From Candidatus Omnitrophota bacterium (GTDB taxonomy: Bacteria; Omnitrophota; Koll11; Zapsychrales; Aceulaceae), in the NCBI GenBank assembly GCA_029931885.1, contig JAOZRJ010000042.1:1-9250 (forward strand): a stretch of DNA of 9,250 nucleotides, given 5' to 3'. Positions within the stretch are counted from its first letter, which is position 1, and each line of letters begins with the position of its first letter. The position numbers were made by a program, and so were the translations under genes. The notes under the pieces were generated by a model, which saw only the letters and a list, made by a program, of their open reading frames with translations, was not told the DNA's origin and ran no database searches. This document shows positions 1-5,908 of the stretch, one piece after another.

Positions 1-404
1 TGCACTAATTTAATCTTTGCTCCAGAAACCCGCGATGCGATTTCATAAATCAAAAATGTCGGCTTTGCGATAATAACCTCATCGCTCGTACCAGCAAACG
101 CACGCGTCGCTAAAACAATAATCTCATCAGAACCATTCCCAAAAATAAGCTGTTTTTCCGAAACCTTAAATTCCTTAGCCAAGGCTTTACGGAGATAAAA
201 ACAATTTCCGTCAGGATACCGATTAAGCTCTTTGAGTTTCTTTTTAATCTGGAACAAAACCTTCGGCGAAGGAGGATAAGGATTTTCATTCGAGGCTAAT
301 TTAAAAACGCTTTTTAGACCCATATCCCTTTTTACCTCTTCTACGGGCTTTCCCGCTAAATAAGGTTTTACTTTTAAAACATTCTTTTTAGCAATTCTTC
401 TCAT
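1..404 (-). CDS. hisC: Histidinol-phosphate / aromatic aminotransferase (HisC-type), 5' part only
   Basis: This is a pyridoxal-phosphate fold-type I aminotransferase, cut by the window edge after about 134 residues. I translated it from an ATG at 404. The N-terminus carries the HisC-type substrate-loop signature LASNENPYPP, then RYPDGNCFYLRKALA and FGNGSDEII, the stretch that begins the cofactor-binding large domain; the catalytic lysine lies beyond the window. HisC converts imidazole acetol phosphate and glutamate to histidinol phosphate; close relatives also transaminate phenylpyruvate and 4-hydroxyphenylpyruvate. The start is only 4 bp after the pheA stop, so the genes are probably co-transcribed and translationally coupled; no strong ribosome site is visible in the pheA tail. 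Placement behind pheA, with no other his gene visible, favours a role in phenylalanine/tyrosine synthesis, possibly besides histidine (inference). Family call is firm; substrate is not. Confidence 0.9.
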   Translation of the reverse strand, partial: MRRIAKKNVLKVKPYLAGKPVEEVKRDMGLKSVFKLASNENPYPPSPKVLFQIKKKLKELNRYPDGNCFYLRKALAKEFKVSEKQLIFGNGSDEIIVLATRAFAGTSDEVIIAKPTFLIYEIASRVSGAKIKLV

Positions 405-408
405 AATT

Positions 409-1464
409 TTATACCGGATATGATCCTAATATTTTTAAATACTTACATTTCTTTTCTAGCTGATTTAATGCTCTCTGAACATTTTTATCCAACTGATGTC
501 CTTCAAGATCAACAAAGAAATAATAGTCCCATGCTCTCTTTTTCGATGGTCGCGATTCAATTTTGGTTAAATTAATTTTATTACGACTAAAAGGCATCAA
601 CATCTCATGCAATGCTCCCACCTTATCCTTCGTCGAAAATAAAACTGATGTTCGATCCTTCCCTGTCTGAGGAACATCAGTTGAAGAAATTACCAAAAAT
701 CGCGTAATATTGTGAGAAAAATCTTCGATACCCTTTTTAACAACTTTCAAATTATATGTCTGAGCTGCTAATGCCGATGCAATACAAGCAGCGCTCTTCT
801 TTTTTGACGCAATCTGAGCTGCTCGCGTAGTTGAAGATGTTTCAACAAGCTCTGCTTTCGAAAGATTATTCCTGAGCCAATTACGGCATTGACCAAACAC
901 CTGCGGGTTTGAATAAACTACTTTTATAGTCTTTAGATTTCCCTTAGACAAAAGATTATGACGAATTTCTAATAAAACTTGTGCACAAATCTTTAAATCT
1001 GAATCAACTAAAGGATCTAGTGTATGCGTCACAGCGCCTTCAATCGAGTTTTCAATAGGCACAACACCATAATCACAATCACCTTTTTCCACTCTTTGAA
1101 AAACTTCAGGAATATTGCTGCAAGGAACATATTTAATTTGTGAACCAAACTTCTTTCGCGCAGCTAGATGCGTAAATGAAGCCTCTGGCCCCAAATAACC
1201 GATCTTCAATTCTTTCTCCAAAGACAAAGACGAAGACATAACCTCACGATAAATCGCATCAATAGCCGAAGGAATTAAAGGCCCTTTACTAAGTTTTTTA
1301 ATACGATCAAGAACTTCTTTCTCTCGACTCGGGGCATAAATTCCTTTTGATGTTTTTGTTTTCTCTTTTCCAATCGCCAGGCTTAAGTCCGCACGATTAT
1401 TAAGCAAAGCAATAATTTTTGCATCAATAAAATCTATTTTTTTACGAAGATTGAGGATGCTCAT
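409..1464 (-). CDS. pheA: Bifunctional chorismate mutase / prephenate dehydratase (P-protein)
   Basis: This 351-residue enzyme converts chorismate to prephenate and then to phenylpyruvate, the committed route to phenylalanine. Residues 1-85 form an all-helical AroQ chorismate mutase (RADLSLAIGKEK segment). Residues 87-260 are the prephenate dehydratase domain, with GPEASFTHLAA, VPIENSIEGAV and the catalytic TRF motif at 254-256. Residues 272-346 are an ACT domain keeping GALH (283-286) and ESRP (303-306), the phenylalanine-sensing motifs, so feedback inhibition by phenylalanine is expected. I chose the ATG at 1464 because a GAGGGAGGG ribosome site sits just upstream; an in-frame GTG at 1479 would add five residues but would place that site inside the gene. 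It overlaps the scpB 3' end by 23 bp and is followed 4 bp later by hisC, which could transaminate its product. Domain order and length are typical of the P-protein family. Confidence 0.96.
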   Translation of the reverse strand: MSILNLRKKIDFIDAKIIALLNNRADLSLAIGKEKTKTSKGIYAPSREKEVLDRIKKLSKGPLIPSAIDAIYREVMSSSLSLEKELKIGYLGPEASFTHLAARKKFGSQIKYVPCSNIPEVFQRVEKGDCDYGVVPIENSIEGAVTHTLDPLVDSDLKICAQVLLEIRHNLLSKGNLKTIKVVYSNPQVFGQCRNWLRNNLSKAELVETSSTTRAAQIASKKKSAACIASALAAQTYNLKVVKKGIEDFSHNITRFLVISSTDVPQTGKDRTSVLFSTKDKVGALHEMLMPFSRNKINLTKIESRPSKKRAWDYYFFVDLEGHQLDKNVQRALNQLEKKCKYLKILGSYPV

Positions 1465-2227
1465 CGTTCCCTCCCTCACTGTTTAAAGTCGTTTCTGCAC
1501 CAACAGGTGCATCTACATAATTCGTTTCTTGTTCCTGAGAAGAATTCTCTTCTTCGACGGAATCATCTTGTCGTTTTTTATCTTCTACACTTTCCCCTAA
1601 ATTTAATTCACCTTTGTCTGAATCCAAAACAGCACGCTGTTTAAACTCCTCAGATATTTTTTGAAGAGCATGAATCTTATCCTCACCTTGTCCTTCAAGA
1701 GAAGCGAACTCTTCAAGCTTAGGCAAATCAGAAAGTGAATGCAGACCAAAATATTCTAAAAATTGTTTTGTTGTTCCATAAAGATACGGTTTTCCAGGAA
1801 CCTCTTTACGTCCGGTAATTTTTAATAAATCTTTTTCTAAAAGATGATTAACAACTCCATCAGAATTAACTCCACGAATTAACTCCACGTCAAGCCTTGT
1901 TACCGGCTGCTTATATGCCACGATTGCCAAAGACTCTAATGCCGGCTTAGACAATTTTTCTTTCTTTTGTGTTCGATAAAACGCACGAACAGATACCACA
2001 TAATCCGGATTGCTCAACATTTGATATCCGCCAGCAATTTCTGCAATAACCATTCCTCTTTTTTCTTTTTCATATATTTCTTTTAACTTCTGAACAGACT
2101 GCCGCACAGCTTTTCCATCAACATCTCCCAAGACTTCTTTAAATTGCTCTAAACTAATCGGTCTCTCGCTTACAAAAAGTAAAGCTTCAACAACACCTTG
2201 AACATAATCCGAACTTTGATCATCCAT
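1442..2227 (-). CDS. scpB: Segregation and condensation protein B
   Basis: ScpB is the winged-helix (kite) subunit that works with ScpA and SMC in the bacterial condensin complex for chromosome compaction and segregation. The first winged helix covers about residues 8-80 (VEALLFVSERPIS) and the second about 90-165, with the family hallmark ESLAIVAYKQPVTR followed by IRGVNSD and GRKEVPGKPYLYGTT. At 261 residues it is longer than the usual roughly 180-200: residues about 175-261 form a hydrophilic tail rich in Glu, Asp, Ser and Gln that is probably disordered. The ATG at 2227 overlaps the ruvA stop by 8 bp, and the 3' end overlaps pheA, so translation is likely coupled through the operon. The partner scpA is not in the window, although scpA and scpB are often adjacent elsewhere. 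Identification is secure; the tail has no function I can assign. Confidence 0.95.
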   Translation of the reverse strand: MDDQSSDYVQGVVEALLFVSERPISLEQFKEVLGDVDGKAVRQSVQKLKEIYEKEKRGMVIAEIAGGYQMLSNPDYVVSVRAFYRTQKKEKLSKPALESLAIVAYKQPVTRLDVELIRGVNSDGVVNHLLEKDLLKITGRKEVPGKPYLYGTTKQFLEYFGLHSLSDLPKLEEFASLEGQGEDKIHALQKISEEFKQRAVLDSDKGELNLGESVEDKKRQDDSVEEENSSQEQETNYVDAPVGAETTLNSEGGNDEHPQSS

Positions 2228-2855
2228 TATTTTTTACCCTTTGCTTATAAATTTCATTTAAAAGATCTTCAGCACTTTTAGCCTCATTAGATCGTTCCAG
2301 TGCTTTTTGAATCATATTTAACGCCTCTTGTTTCTTATACTGAAGCTGTAACAAAACAGATAATACCTCGTCTTGAAAGCTTGAAATCTTTGCATCTTTT
2401 TCAGCAACGCCTTTTTTATCTTGAATAAGGCCAAACTTTCCAACTTTTCCTTGAAGCTTAGCAATAATTTCCTTTGCTCTTTGCGTTCCTATGCCAGGCA
2501 AAGTTTTAAGAAAACTTAAATCTCCAGCATCAATGGCCTTAACGATTTCAGAAATAGGCTTATCAAGCGCCCTAACCGCAGCCCTCGGTCCAATCCCTGA
2601 AACTTTAATAAATTGCTGAAAGAAATCTTTTTCAATCTCATTAATAAAACCTACTAAAACCGGAACAGCGCGAGACGGATCATTTTGAATATAATGATAC
2701 GTGATCAAATTTACATTACCGTTATCATCCACCTGAGCGTCTAGTCTCTGTAAAACAGGACCTGGTACAATAATTTCATAATATACCCCTTGTACTTCAA
2801 TAACAACGGCATTCTCTTCTTTTTTAAAAAGTTTACCGGCGATTCTAGCAATCAT
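2220..2855 (-). CDS. ruvA: Holliday junction branch migration protein RuvA
   Basis: RuvA binds four-way Holliday junctions as a tetramer and loads the RuvB helicase for branch migration during recombinational repair. The 211 residues show the three expected domains: an N-terminal OB fold (about 1-68, starting MIARIAGKL), two helix-hairpin-helix motifs (VSGIGPRAA at 85-93 and LPGIGTQRAKEI at 119-130), and, after a Lys/Asp-rich linker, the small C-terminal RuvB-contact domain (about 158-205). Length is close to the family norm of about 200. Its start overlaps the ruvC stop by 4 bp (ATGA) and its end overlaps the scpB start by 8 bp. The neighbour ruvB, often the next gene, is absent: scpB takes that place. 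Confidence 0.96.
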   Translation of the reverse strand: MIARIAGKLFKKEENAVVIEVQGVYYEIIVPGPVLQRLDAQVDDNGNVNLITYHYIQNDPSRAVPVLVGFINEIEKDFFQQFIKVSGIGPRAAVRALDKPISEIVKAIDAGDLSFLKTLPGIGTQRAKEIIAKLQGKVGKFGLIQDKKGVAEKDAKISSFQDEVLSVLLQLQYKKQEALNMIQKALERSNEAKSAEDLLNEIYKQRVKNNG

Positions 2856-3334
2856 ATTTTATTCCGGTTAAGATTTATGTATCCTAGCGCCAACGCTAAA
2901 GCATCACTTGCATCAGAAGTTAATTGATTTTGATCAATATTAAGAAGACCTGAAACCATTGCTTTTGTTTGTTGCTTTGTCGCAGATCCGTTCCCTGTTA
3001 AAGCTTTTCTAATTCTCTTAACACTACTCTCTGCCAGCATAAGATTTTTCTGAACACACAAAAGATAAACAACACCCCTAACATGTCCTAAAATTGATGC
3101 TGTGGTCGGATGACGAGAATGTGTATATAATTTTTCTAATATTAAAACATCCGGCTTATACGATGAAACAATGTCCTCTAGATGGATATACATTTTATAA
3201 ATACGATTCTGAATAAGATCCTTTGCCTTAGGCTTGATTTCTCCGGCTTCCAATAATTTAGTTTTTCCACCATGAAAATCAATAATTCCATATCCTGTCA
3301 CAAGTGATCCAGGGTCAACGCCTAAAATTCTCAT
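2852..3334 (-). CDS. ruvC: Crossover junction endodeoxyribonuclease RuvC
   Basis: RuvC is the dimeric, Mg-dependent RNase H-fold nuclease that resolves Holliday junctions by symmetric nicking. All four acidic catalytic residues are visible: Asp7 in ILGVDPGS, Glu67 in LILEKLY, and Asp141 and Asp144 in SDASDALALALG. The signatures RHPTTASILGHVRGV and SATKQQTKAMV are also present, and the length (160 residues) is normal. The gene starts 5 bp after the yebC stop, with only a weak purine-rich stretch before the ATG, so it probably depends on translation of yebC. It overlaps ruvA by 4 bp. The order yebC-ruvC-ruvA is a common bacterial arrangement and supports all three calls. Confidence 0.97.
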   Translation of the reverse strand: MRILGVDPGSLVTGYGIIDFHGGKTKLLEAGEIKPKAKDLIQNRIYKMYIHLEDIVSSYKPDVLILEKLYTHSRHPTTASILGHVRGVVYLLCVQKNLMLAESSVKRIRKALTGNGSATKQQTKAMVSGLLNIDQNQLTSDASDALALALGYINLNRNKI

Positions 3335-3339
3335 CTCTT

Positions 3340-4086
3340 TTAACCAACTTCTTCTATTTCACTATCAGGAATATCAAAATTAGCATATACAGACTGAACG
3401 TCTTCTTGATCCTCAATCGCCTCCAACAAATTCAAAACCTGTCTTGCCTCAGCGCCTTGAACTTTTACCGTCGAATTAGGAATCATTGTCACTTCTGCAG
3501 ATTCTGCTTCAATATTCTTCTCCTGTAAAGCCTTTTTCACATCTTCAAAATTAGCTGGATCTGTCGTAACCTCAAAATTATCCCCTTCTAATACCAAATC
3601 CTCAGCTCCTGCATCCAGAACAATGTTCATTAGTTCATCTTCCTGTGCTTTTTGTGTCGAAATAACAATAAAACCTTTCTTTGTAAACATCCATGCTGTG
3701 CTACCTGCCCCTGCTAAACTTCCATTCTTTTTATTTAAGATATTTCGAATTTCAGCAACAGTTCGATTCTTGTTATCTGTAATTGTTTCAATTAATAAAG
3801 CAACTCCACCTGGAGCATACGCTTCAAAAATAGCTGTTTCATATGTAACTCCCGGAAGCTCCCCTGTTCCTTTTTTAATCGCATTATCAATATTATTCGC
3901 CGGCATATTAATAAGTTTTGCACGCTGCACAGCTGTACGCAAACGAATGTTCATTTCCGGATTTCCACCGCCGTCTTTGGCTGATGTAATAATTTCACGA
4001 ATAATCTTTGTGAACGCAGCACCTCTTTTTGCATCTGTTGCTGCCTTCTTATGCTTAATACTTGCCCATTTTGAATGTCCTGACAT
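3340..4086 (-). CDS. yebC: YebC/PmpR-family protein (TACO1-like)
   Basis: This 248-residue protein is a full-length YebC family member. It begins with the invariant MSGHSKWASIKHKKAATDAKRG-type N-terminus and has the family motifs LRTAVQRAKLINMP and GPGGVA-like APGGVALLIETITDNKNRT, then an acidic C-terminal half ending in SVYANFDIP. Family members were long annotated as transcriptional regulators; more recent work links several of them, and mitochondrial TACO1, to translation, especially at proline-rich or difficult stretches. Which role applies here cannot be read from sequence. A strong Shine-Dalgarno element, AAGGAGGAG, lies at 4092-4100, ahead of the ATG at 4086. The gene lies between rnpB and ruvC and probably begins the yebC-ruvC-ruvA-scpB-pheA-hisC operon. 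Confidence 0.97.
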   Translation of the reverse strand: MSGHSKWASIKHKKAATDAKRGAAFTKIIREIITSAKDGGGNPEMNIRLRTAVQRAKLINMPANNIDNAIKKGTGELPGVTYETAIFEAYAPGGVALLIETITDNKNRTVAEIRNILNKKNGSLAGAGSTAWMFTKKGFIVISTQKAQEDELMNIVLDAGAEDLVLEGDNFEVTTDPANFEDVKKALQEKNIEAESAEVTMIPNSTVKVQGAEARQVLNLLEAIEDQEDVQSVYANFDIPDSEIEEVG

Positions 4087-4090
4087 CTCT

Positions 4091-4122
4091 TCTCCTCCTT
4101 AAGTTTTTATTATCAATTTATA
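4091..4122 (-). promoter_or_regulatory. Putative yebC promoter -10 box and strong ribosome binding site
   Basis: In the short gap between rnpB and yebC the minus strand has TATAAA (4117-4122), preceded by TTAG, and a near-perfect Shine-Dalgarno sequence AAGGAGGAGA (4091-4100) placed 4 bases before the yebC ATG. The ribosome site is clear. The -10 call is weak: the expected -35 position falls in the U-rich 3' end of rnpB and has no good match, so yebC may instead be read through from upstream. Confidence 0.4.
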
Positions 4123-4140
4123 CTAATTATTAATTTTTAA

Positions 4141-4492
4141 AAAAGCAGCCAATAAGCCGAGTTTTGTTTCCCTCGATTATTTTATAGGCGAGGTTATGAT
4201 CATTCGACTAACTCTAGAAATTACTTTCTAGACTCTTGCGGCCTACCCGAGAATCATGACGAAACGGATCGCTTCGTTCTCAAAAATGAGATTTTCTCCT
4301 ATTTGGCCTTGCTCCATGCAGAGATTGCGGCGTTTCACTCCCTTAAAGTTTCCTAAAAGGTTATCGTCACTGTAGCTCTAATCCTCCTTTGCAAAAAGCA
4401 AAGTGTCCTGCATTAACAGAATGCATTATCCTCTGGAGCTCGGACTTTCCTCCCCGAAGTAAAACTTCAGGGCGATCATTTAGGCTGCTCTT
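4141..4492 (-). ncRNA. rnpB: RNase P RNA (bacterial type A-like)
   Basis: This is the catalytic RNA of RNase P, which removes 5' leaders from pre-tRNAs. Universally conserved blocks occur in order on the minus strand: GAGGAAAGTCCG (4441-4452), ACAGTGACGATAACC (4359-4373), GGAGCAAGGCCAAATAGG (4298-4315), GGGTAGG (4242-4248), and an ACTCGGCTTATTGGC segment near the 3' end. The ends pair as helix P1 (GCAGCC near 4488 with GGCTGC at 4145-4150, extended by A/U pairs). P18 is a perfect 8-bp stem with a GTAA tetraloop (4213-4232), and a further CCTCG/CGAGG hairpin (4171-4193) fits P19. Two oddities: the P11-P14 part of the specificity domain is very short, and the P15 loop shows no GGU motif. The 5' end lies within a few bases of the RNase HI stop, so it is either processed from that transcript or has a promoter inside rnh; none is obvious. 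Exact ends are approximate. Confidence 0.96.
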
Positions 4493-4493
4493 T

Positions 4494-4889
4494 TTATTTC
4501 AAAGAATCAGACGCAAGCTTGTCTGCCTGCGTATTTTGTTCACGTGGAACATGCTTCAAGTCAACCTGCTTAAATCCTTCTAAAAGATGCATAACTTGAC
4601 TATAAAGATTCTTTAAGTTTAAATTCTTAACCTTATATTTTCCTGTAACCTGACGGCAAACTAATTCACTATCCATAAATACTTGAATCTTTTCAGCCTT
4701 TAAAATTAACGCCTCTTGAAGCCCATAAATTAAAGCTGTATATTCTGCAATATTGTTCGTCGCATCGCCAATTGGTTTAGAAATTTCTTTTATTATTTCT
4801 TCTCCATCAAAAACAATAACGCCAACACCTGCAGGCCCAGGGTTCCCCTTGCAAGCCCCATCAACAAATATTTTAAACACCTTGCTCAA
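4494..4889 (-). CDS. rnhA: Ribonuclease HI (short type)
   Basis: RNase HI cleaves the RNA strand of RNA-DNA hybrids, removing R-loops and primers. With the start I prefer, the protein has 131 residues and the complete active site: Asp10 (IFVDGACKGNPGPAG), Glu49 (NNIAEYTAL), Asp73 (VFMDSELV) and Asp123 (NTQADKLA), with a histidine at 113 (LKHVPRE) where the family has its catalytic-loop histidine. It is shorter than the E. coli enzyme and appears to lack the basic handle region, as in many bacterial and archaeal short RNase HI proteins. The start is taken as TTG at 4889: it overlaps the upstream zinc-ribbon stop (TTGA) and has GAGGAAG in front. An in-frame ATG at 4922 would add 11 residues unlike the family N-terminus, encoded inside the previous gene. 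The stop lies directly before rnpB. Confidence 0.94.
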   Translation of the reverse strand: MSKVFKIFVDGACKGNPGPAGVGVIVFDGEEIIKEISKPIGDATNNIAEYTALIYGLQEALILKAEKIQVFMDSELVCRQVTGKYKVKNLNLKNLYSQVMHLLEGFKQVDLKHVPREQNTQADKLASDSLK

Positions 4890-5611
4890 AGTTCTTCCTC
4901 GATATAAAGAATTCTTGCGCATGTTTCACAAAAGACTAAGTTCTCGTGTATCTTAATTTCATTAACTTGCTGGGCTGGAACCCCCATATAGCATCCTGAA
5001 CAAGTATTGTTTATAACAGGAACCATGGCTAAGCCTTCTTTACCTGTTAAAATTCGTTCATAGCGACTTAAAATTGCCTCATCAATTTCAACTATCATTT
5101 GCTTGCGCTTATTTTCTAAAAGCTTAACTTTCTCCTCAAGCTCTTTAACTTCTTCCTCAACTTGTTTTTTTTCATCTAAATACTTCTTCTCGGACTCATC
5201 TAAAGCATCTTTTTCTTCCTGAAAATTCTTATTAAGATTATCAACTTCATCAAAAAGTATTAATATCTTTTCTTCAATAATAGATTTATCTGCCTTTATA
5301 TTCTCAATCTCCGTTAATTTTGCTTTATATTCTTTATTTGTTTTTAGCTGTGACAAATGTGAATTTGCTTTTATGATATCATCCTCTTTAGCCTGCAAAT
5401 CAACTTCCTTCTCTTTTCGTTCTAATTGCTTTGTTTTTACCATCTCATCTGATTCTTGCAAATGCTCTTTCTTCATTTCATGTCTTTGCTTGGACTCTTG
5501 GAGCGAAGCAGGTTTTTCTTTTAACTCTTTTTTGTGCCCAAAAATCTCCTCATCAATTTTTTGCAATTCAACAAGCTTTCTTATTTGATCCTTAACCGAA
5601 ATGCTTACCAT
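4886..5611 (-). CDS. C4-type zinc-ribbon coiled-coil protein
   Basis: This 241-residue protein belongs to the bacterial C4-type zinc-ribbon family (formerly DUF164). Residues about 8-185 are a long, highly charged alpha-helical coiled coil dominated by Lys and Glu. The C-terminus holds the zinc ribbon, with Cys204 and Cys207 (TCSGCYMG) and Cys228 and Cys231 (FCETCARILY). The family's molecular role is not settled; a nucleic-acid-binding function has been suggested from the fold and from its frequent neighbours. Here it sits directly upstream of RNase HI, sharing a 4-bp overlap, and then rnpB, which fits a link with RNA metabolism (inference). The ATG at 5611 has a moderate GAAGGGA ribosome site. 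It follows the tRNA-like gene by about 25 bp with no terminator between, so it probably shares the tRNA promoter. Confidence 0.92.
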   Translation of the reverse strand: MVSISVKDQIRKLVELQKIDEEIFGHKKELKEKPASLQESKQRHEMKKEHLQESDEMVKTKQLERKEKEVDLQAKEDDIIKANSHLSQLKTNKEYKAKLTEIENIKADKSIIEEKILILFDEVDNLNKNFQEEKDALDESEKKYLDEKKQVEEEVKELEEKVKLLENKRKQMIVEIDEAILSRYERILTGKEGLAMVPVINNTCSGCYMGVPAQQVNEIKIHENLVFCETCARILYIEEEL

Positions 5612-5636
5612 ACTTAATCCCTTCTATAATATTTAA

Positions 5637-5713
5637 TGGTGGTCACAAAAGGCTCAAGCCTTCGACCTCTACCATATGAGGGCAGCACTCTAACCAGCTT
5701 AAGCTATACGCCC
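5637..5713 (-). tRNA. tRNA-like gene, anticodon CAT (tRNA-Met type), possibly degenerate
   Basis: A cloverleaf can be drawn: acceptor GGGCGTA with TGTGACC, D stem GCTT/GAGT with a GGTTA-containing loop, anticodon stem CTGCC/GGTAG with loop CTCATAT (anticodon CAT at 5676-5678), variable AGGTC, and T stem GAAGG/CCTTT. The 3' end reads A-CCA (5637-5640). However, the acceptor has a G3-A70 mismatch and two G-U pairs, and the T loop is CTTGAG: six bases instead of seven, without the conserved TTC start. Either this is a decaying tRNA-Met gene or an unusual functional one. It lies 9 bp downstream of an intact CAT tRNA and likely shares its transcript. The encoded CCA may be fortuitous, since its neighbour lacks one. 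Confidence 0.6.
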
Positions 5714-5722
5714 ATTTTCTTC

Positions 5723-5797
5723 TGGGCCCACCAGGACTTGAACCTGGGACCAATTGATTATGAGTCAACTGCTCTAACCAAACTGAGCTATGGGCCC
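5723..5797 (-). tRNA. tRNA with anticodon CAT (tRNA-Ile2 or elongator tRNA-Met)
   Basis: This is a clean 75-nt cloverleaf: acceptor GGGCCCA/TGGGCCC with discriminator A, D stem GCTC/GAGC, anticodon stem GTTGA/TCAAT with loop CTCATAA (anticodon CAT at 5760-5762), and T arm CCAGG-TTCAAGT-CCTGG. CCA is not encoded: the gene is followed by GAAGAAAA. The CAT anticodon means Met, or Ile2 if TilS changes C34 to lysidine. C4-G69 and C5-G68 in the acceptor resemble the TilS recognition pairs of E. coli tRNA-Ile2, and GACTCATAATC is shared with it, so I lean to Ile2. It is not an initiator, because position 1 pairs normally and the anticodon stem lacks the three G-C pairs. Confidence 0.95.
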
Positions 5798-5807
5798 GCT
5801 AAATATA

Positions 5808-5818
5808 ATTATATTATA
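5808..5818 (-). promoter_or_regulatory. Putative tRNA promoter, overlapping -10 boxes
   Basis: Two overlapping perfect TATAAT hexamers (5813-5818 and 5808-5813) lie 11-21 bases upstream of the intact tRNA gene, giving an expected start a few bases before the mature 5' end. The -35 at the right spacing (TACATT-like) is poor, so the AT-rich context could also produce this by chance. Confidence 0.5.
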
Positions 5819-5870
5819 CTTATATGCTTATAAAAATGTACTTATATTCAATAATAATAAAATGAAAGTT

Positions 5871-5899
5871 AGTATACCAGATTTCTTATCTATTGTATA
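5871..5899 (-). promoter_or_regulatory. Putative extended -10 promoter upstream of the tRNA cluster
   Basis: On the minus strand, TATACA (5894-5899, four of six matches to the -35 consensus) is followed after exactly 17 bp by TATACT (5871-5876, five of six), preceded by TGG, which gives a TGnTATACT extended -10. The start would be near 5864, about 67 bases before the intact tRNA. It is the best-formed complete promoter in the intergenic region and could drive the tRNAs and the zinc-ribbon/RNase HI/rnpB unit. Confidence 0.5.
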
Positions 5900-5908
5900 G
5901 GAGGTTTT

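Noticed and set aside
1465..1479. Upstream GTG start for pheA
   Set aside because: It would put the GAGGGAGGG ribosome site inside the coding region; the ATG at 1464 fits the usual chorismate mutase N-terminus better.
3304..3528. 74-codon plus-strand frame across the ruvC/yebC junction
   Set aside because: Antisense to two certain genes, with low-complexity content and no translation signal.
3623..4102. 159-codon open frame on the plus strand
   Set aside because: It lies opposite nearly all of yebC, has no ribosome site or recognisable motif, and yebC is unmistakable; it is a shadow frame.
4389..4583. 64-codon plus-strand frame
   Set aside because: It covers the rnpB 5' half and the end of RNase HI in antisense and has no ribosome site.
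5636..5833. 65-codon plus-strand frame
   Set aside because: It covers the two tRNA-type genes in antisense, so the sequence is explained by RNA structure.
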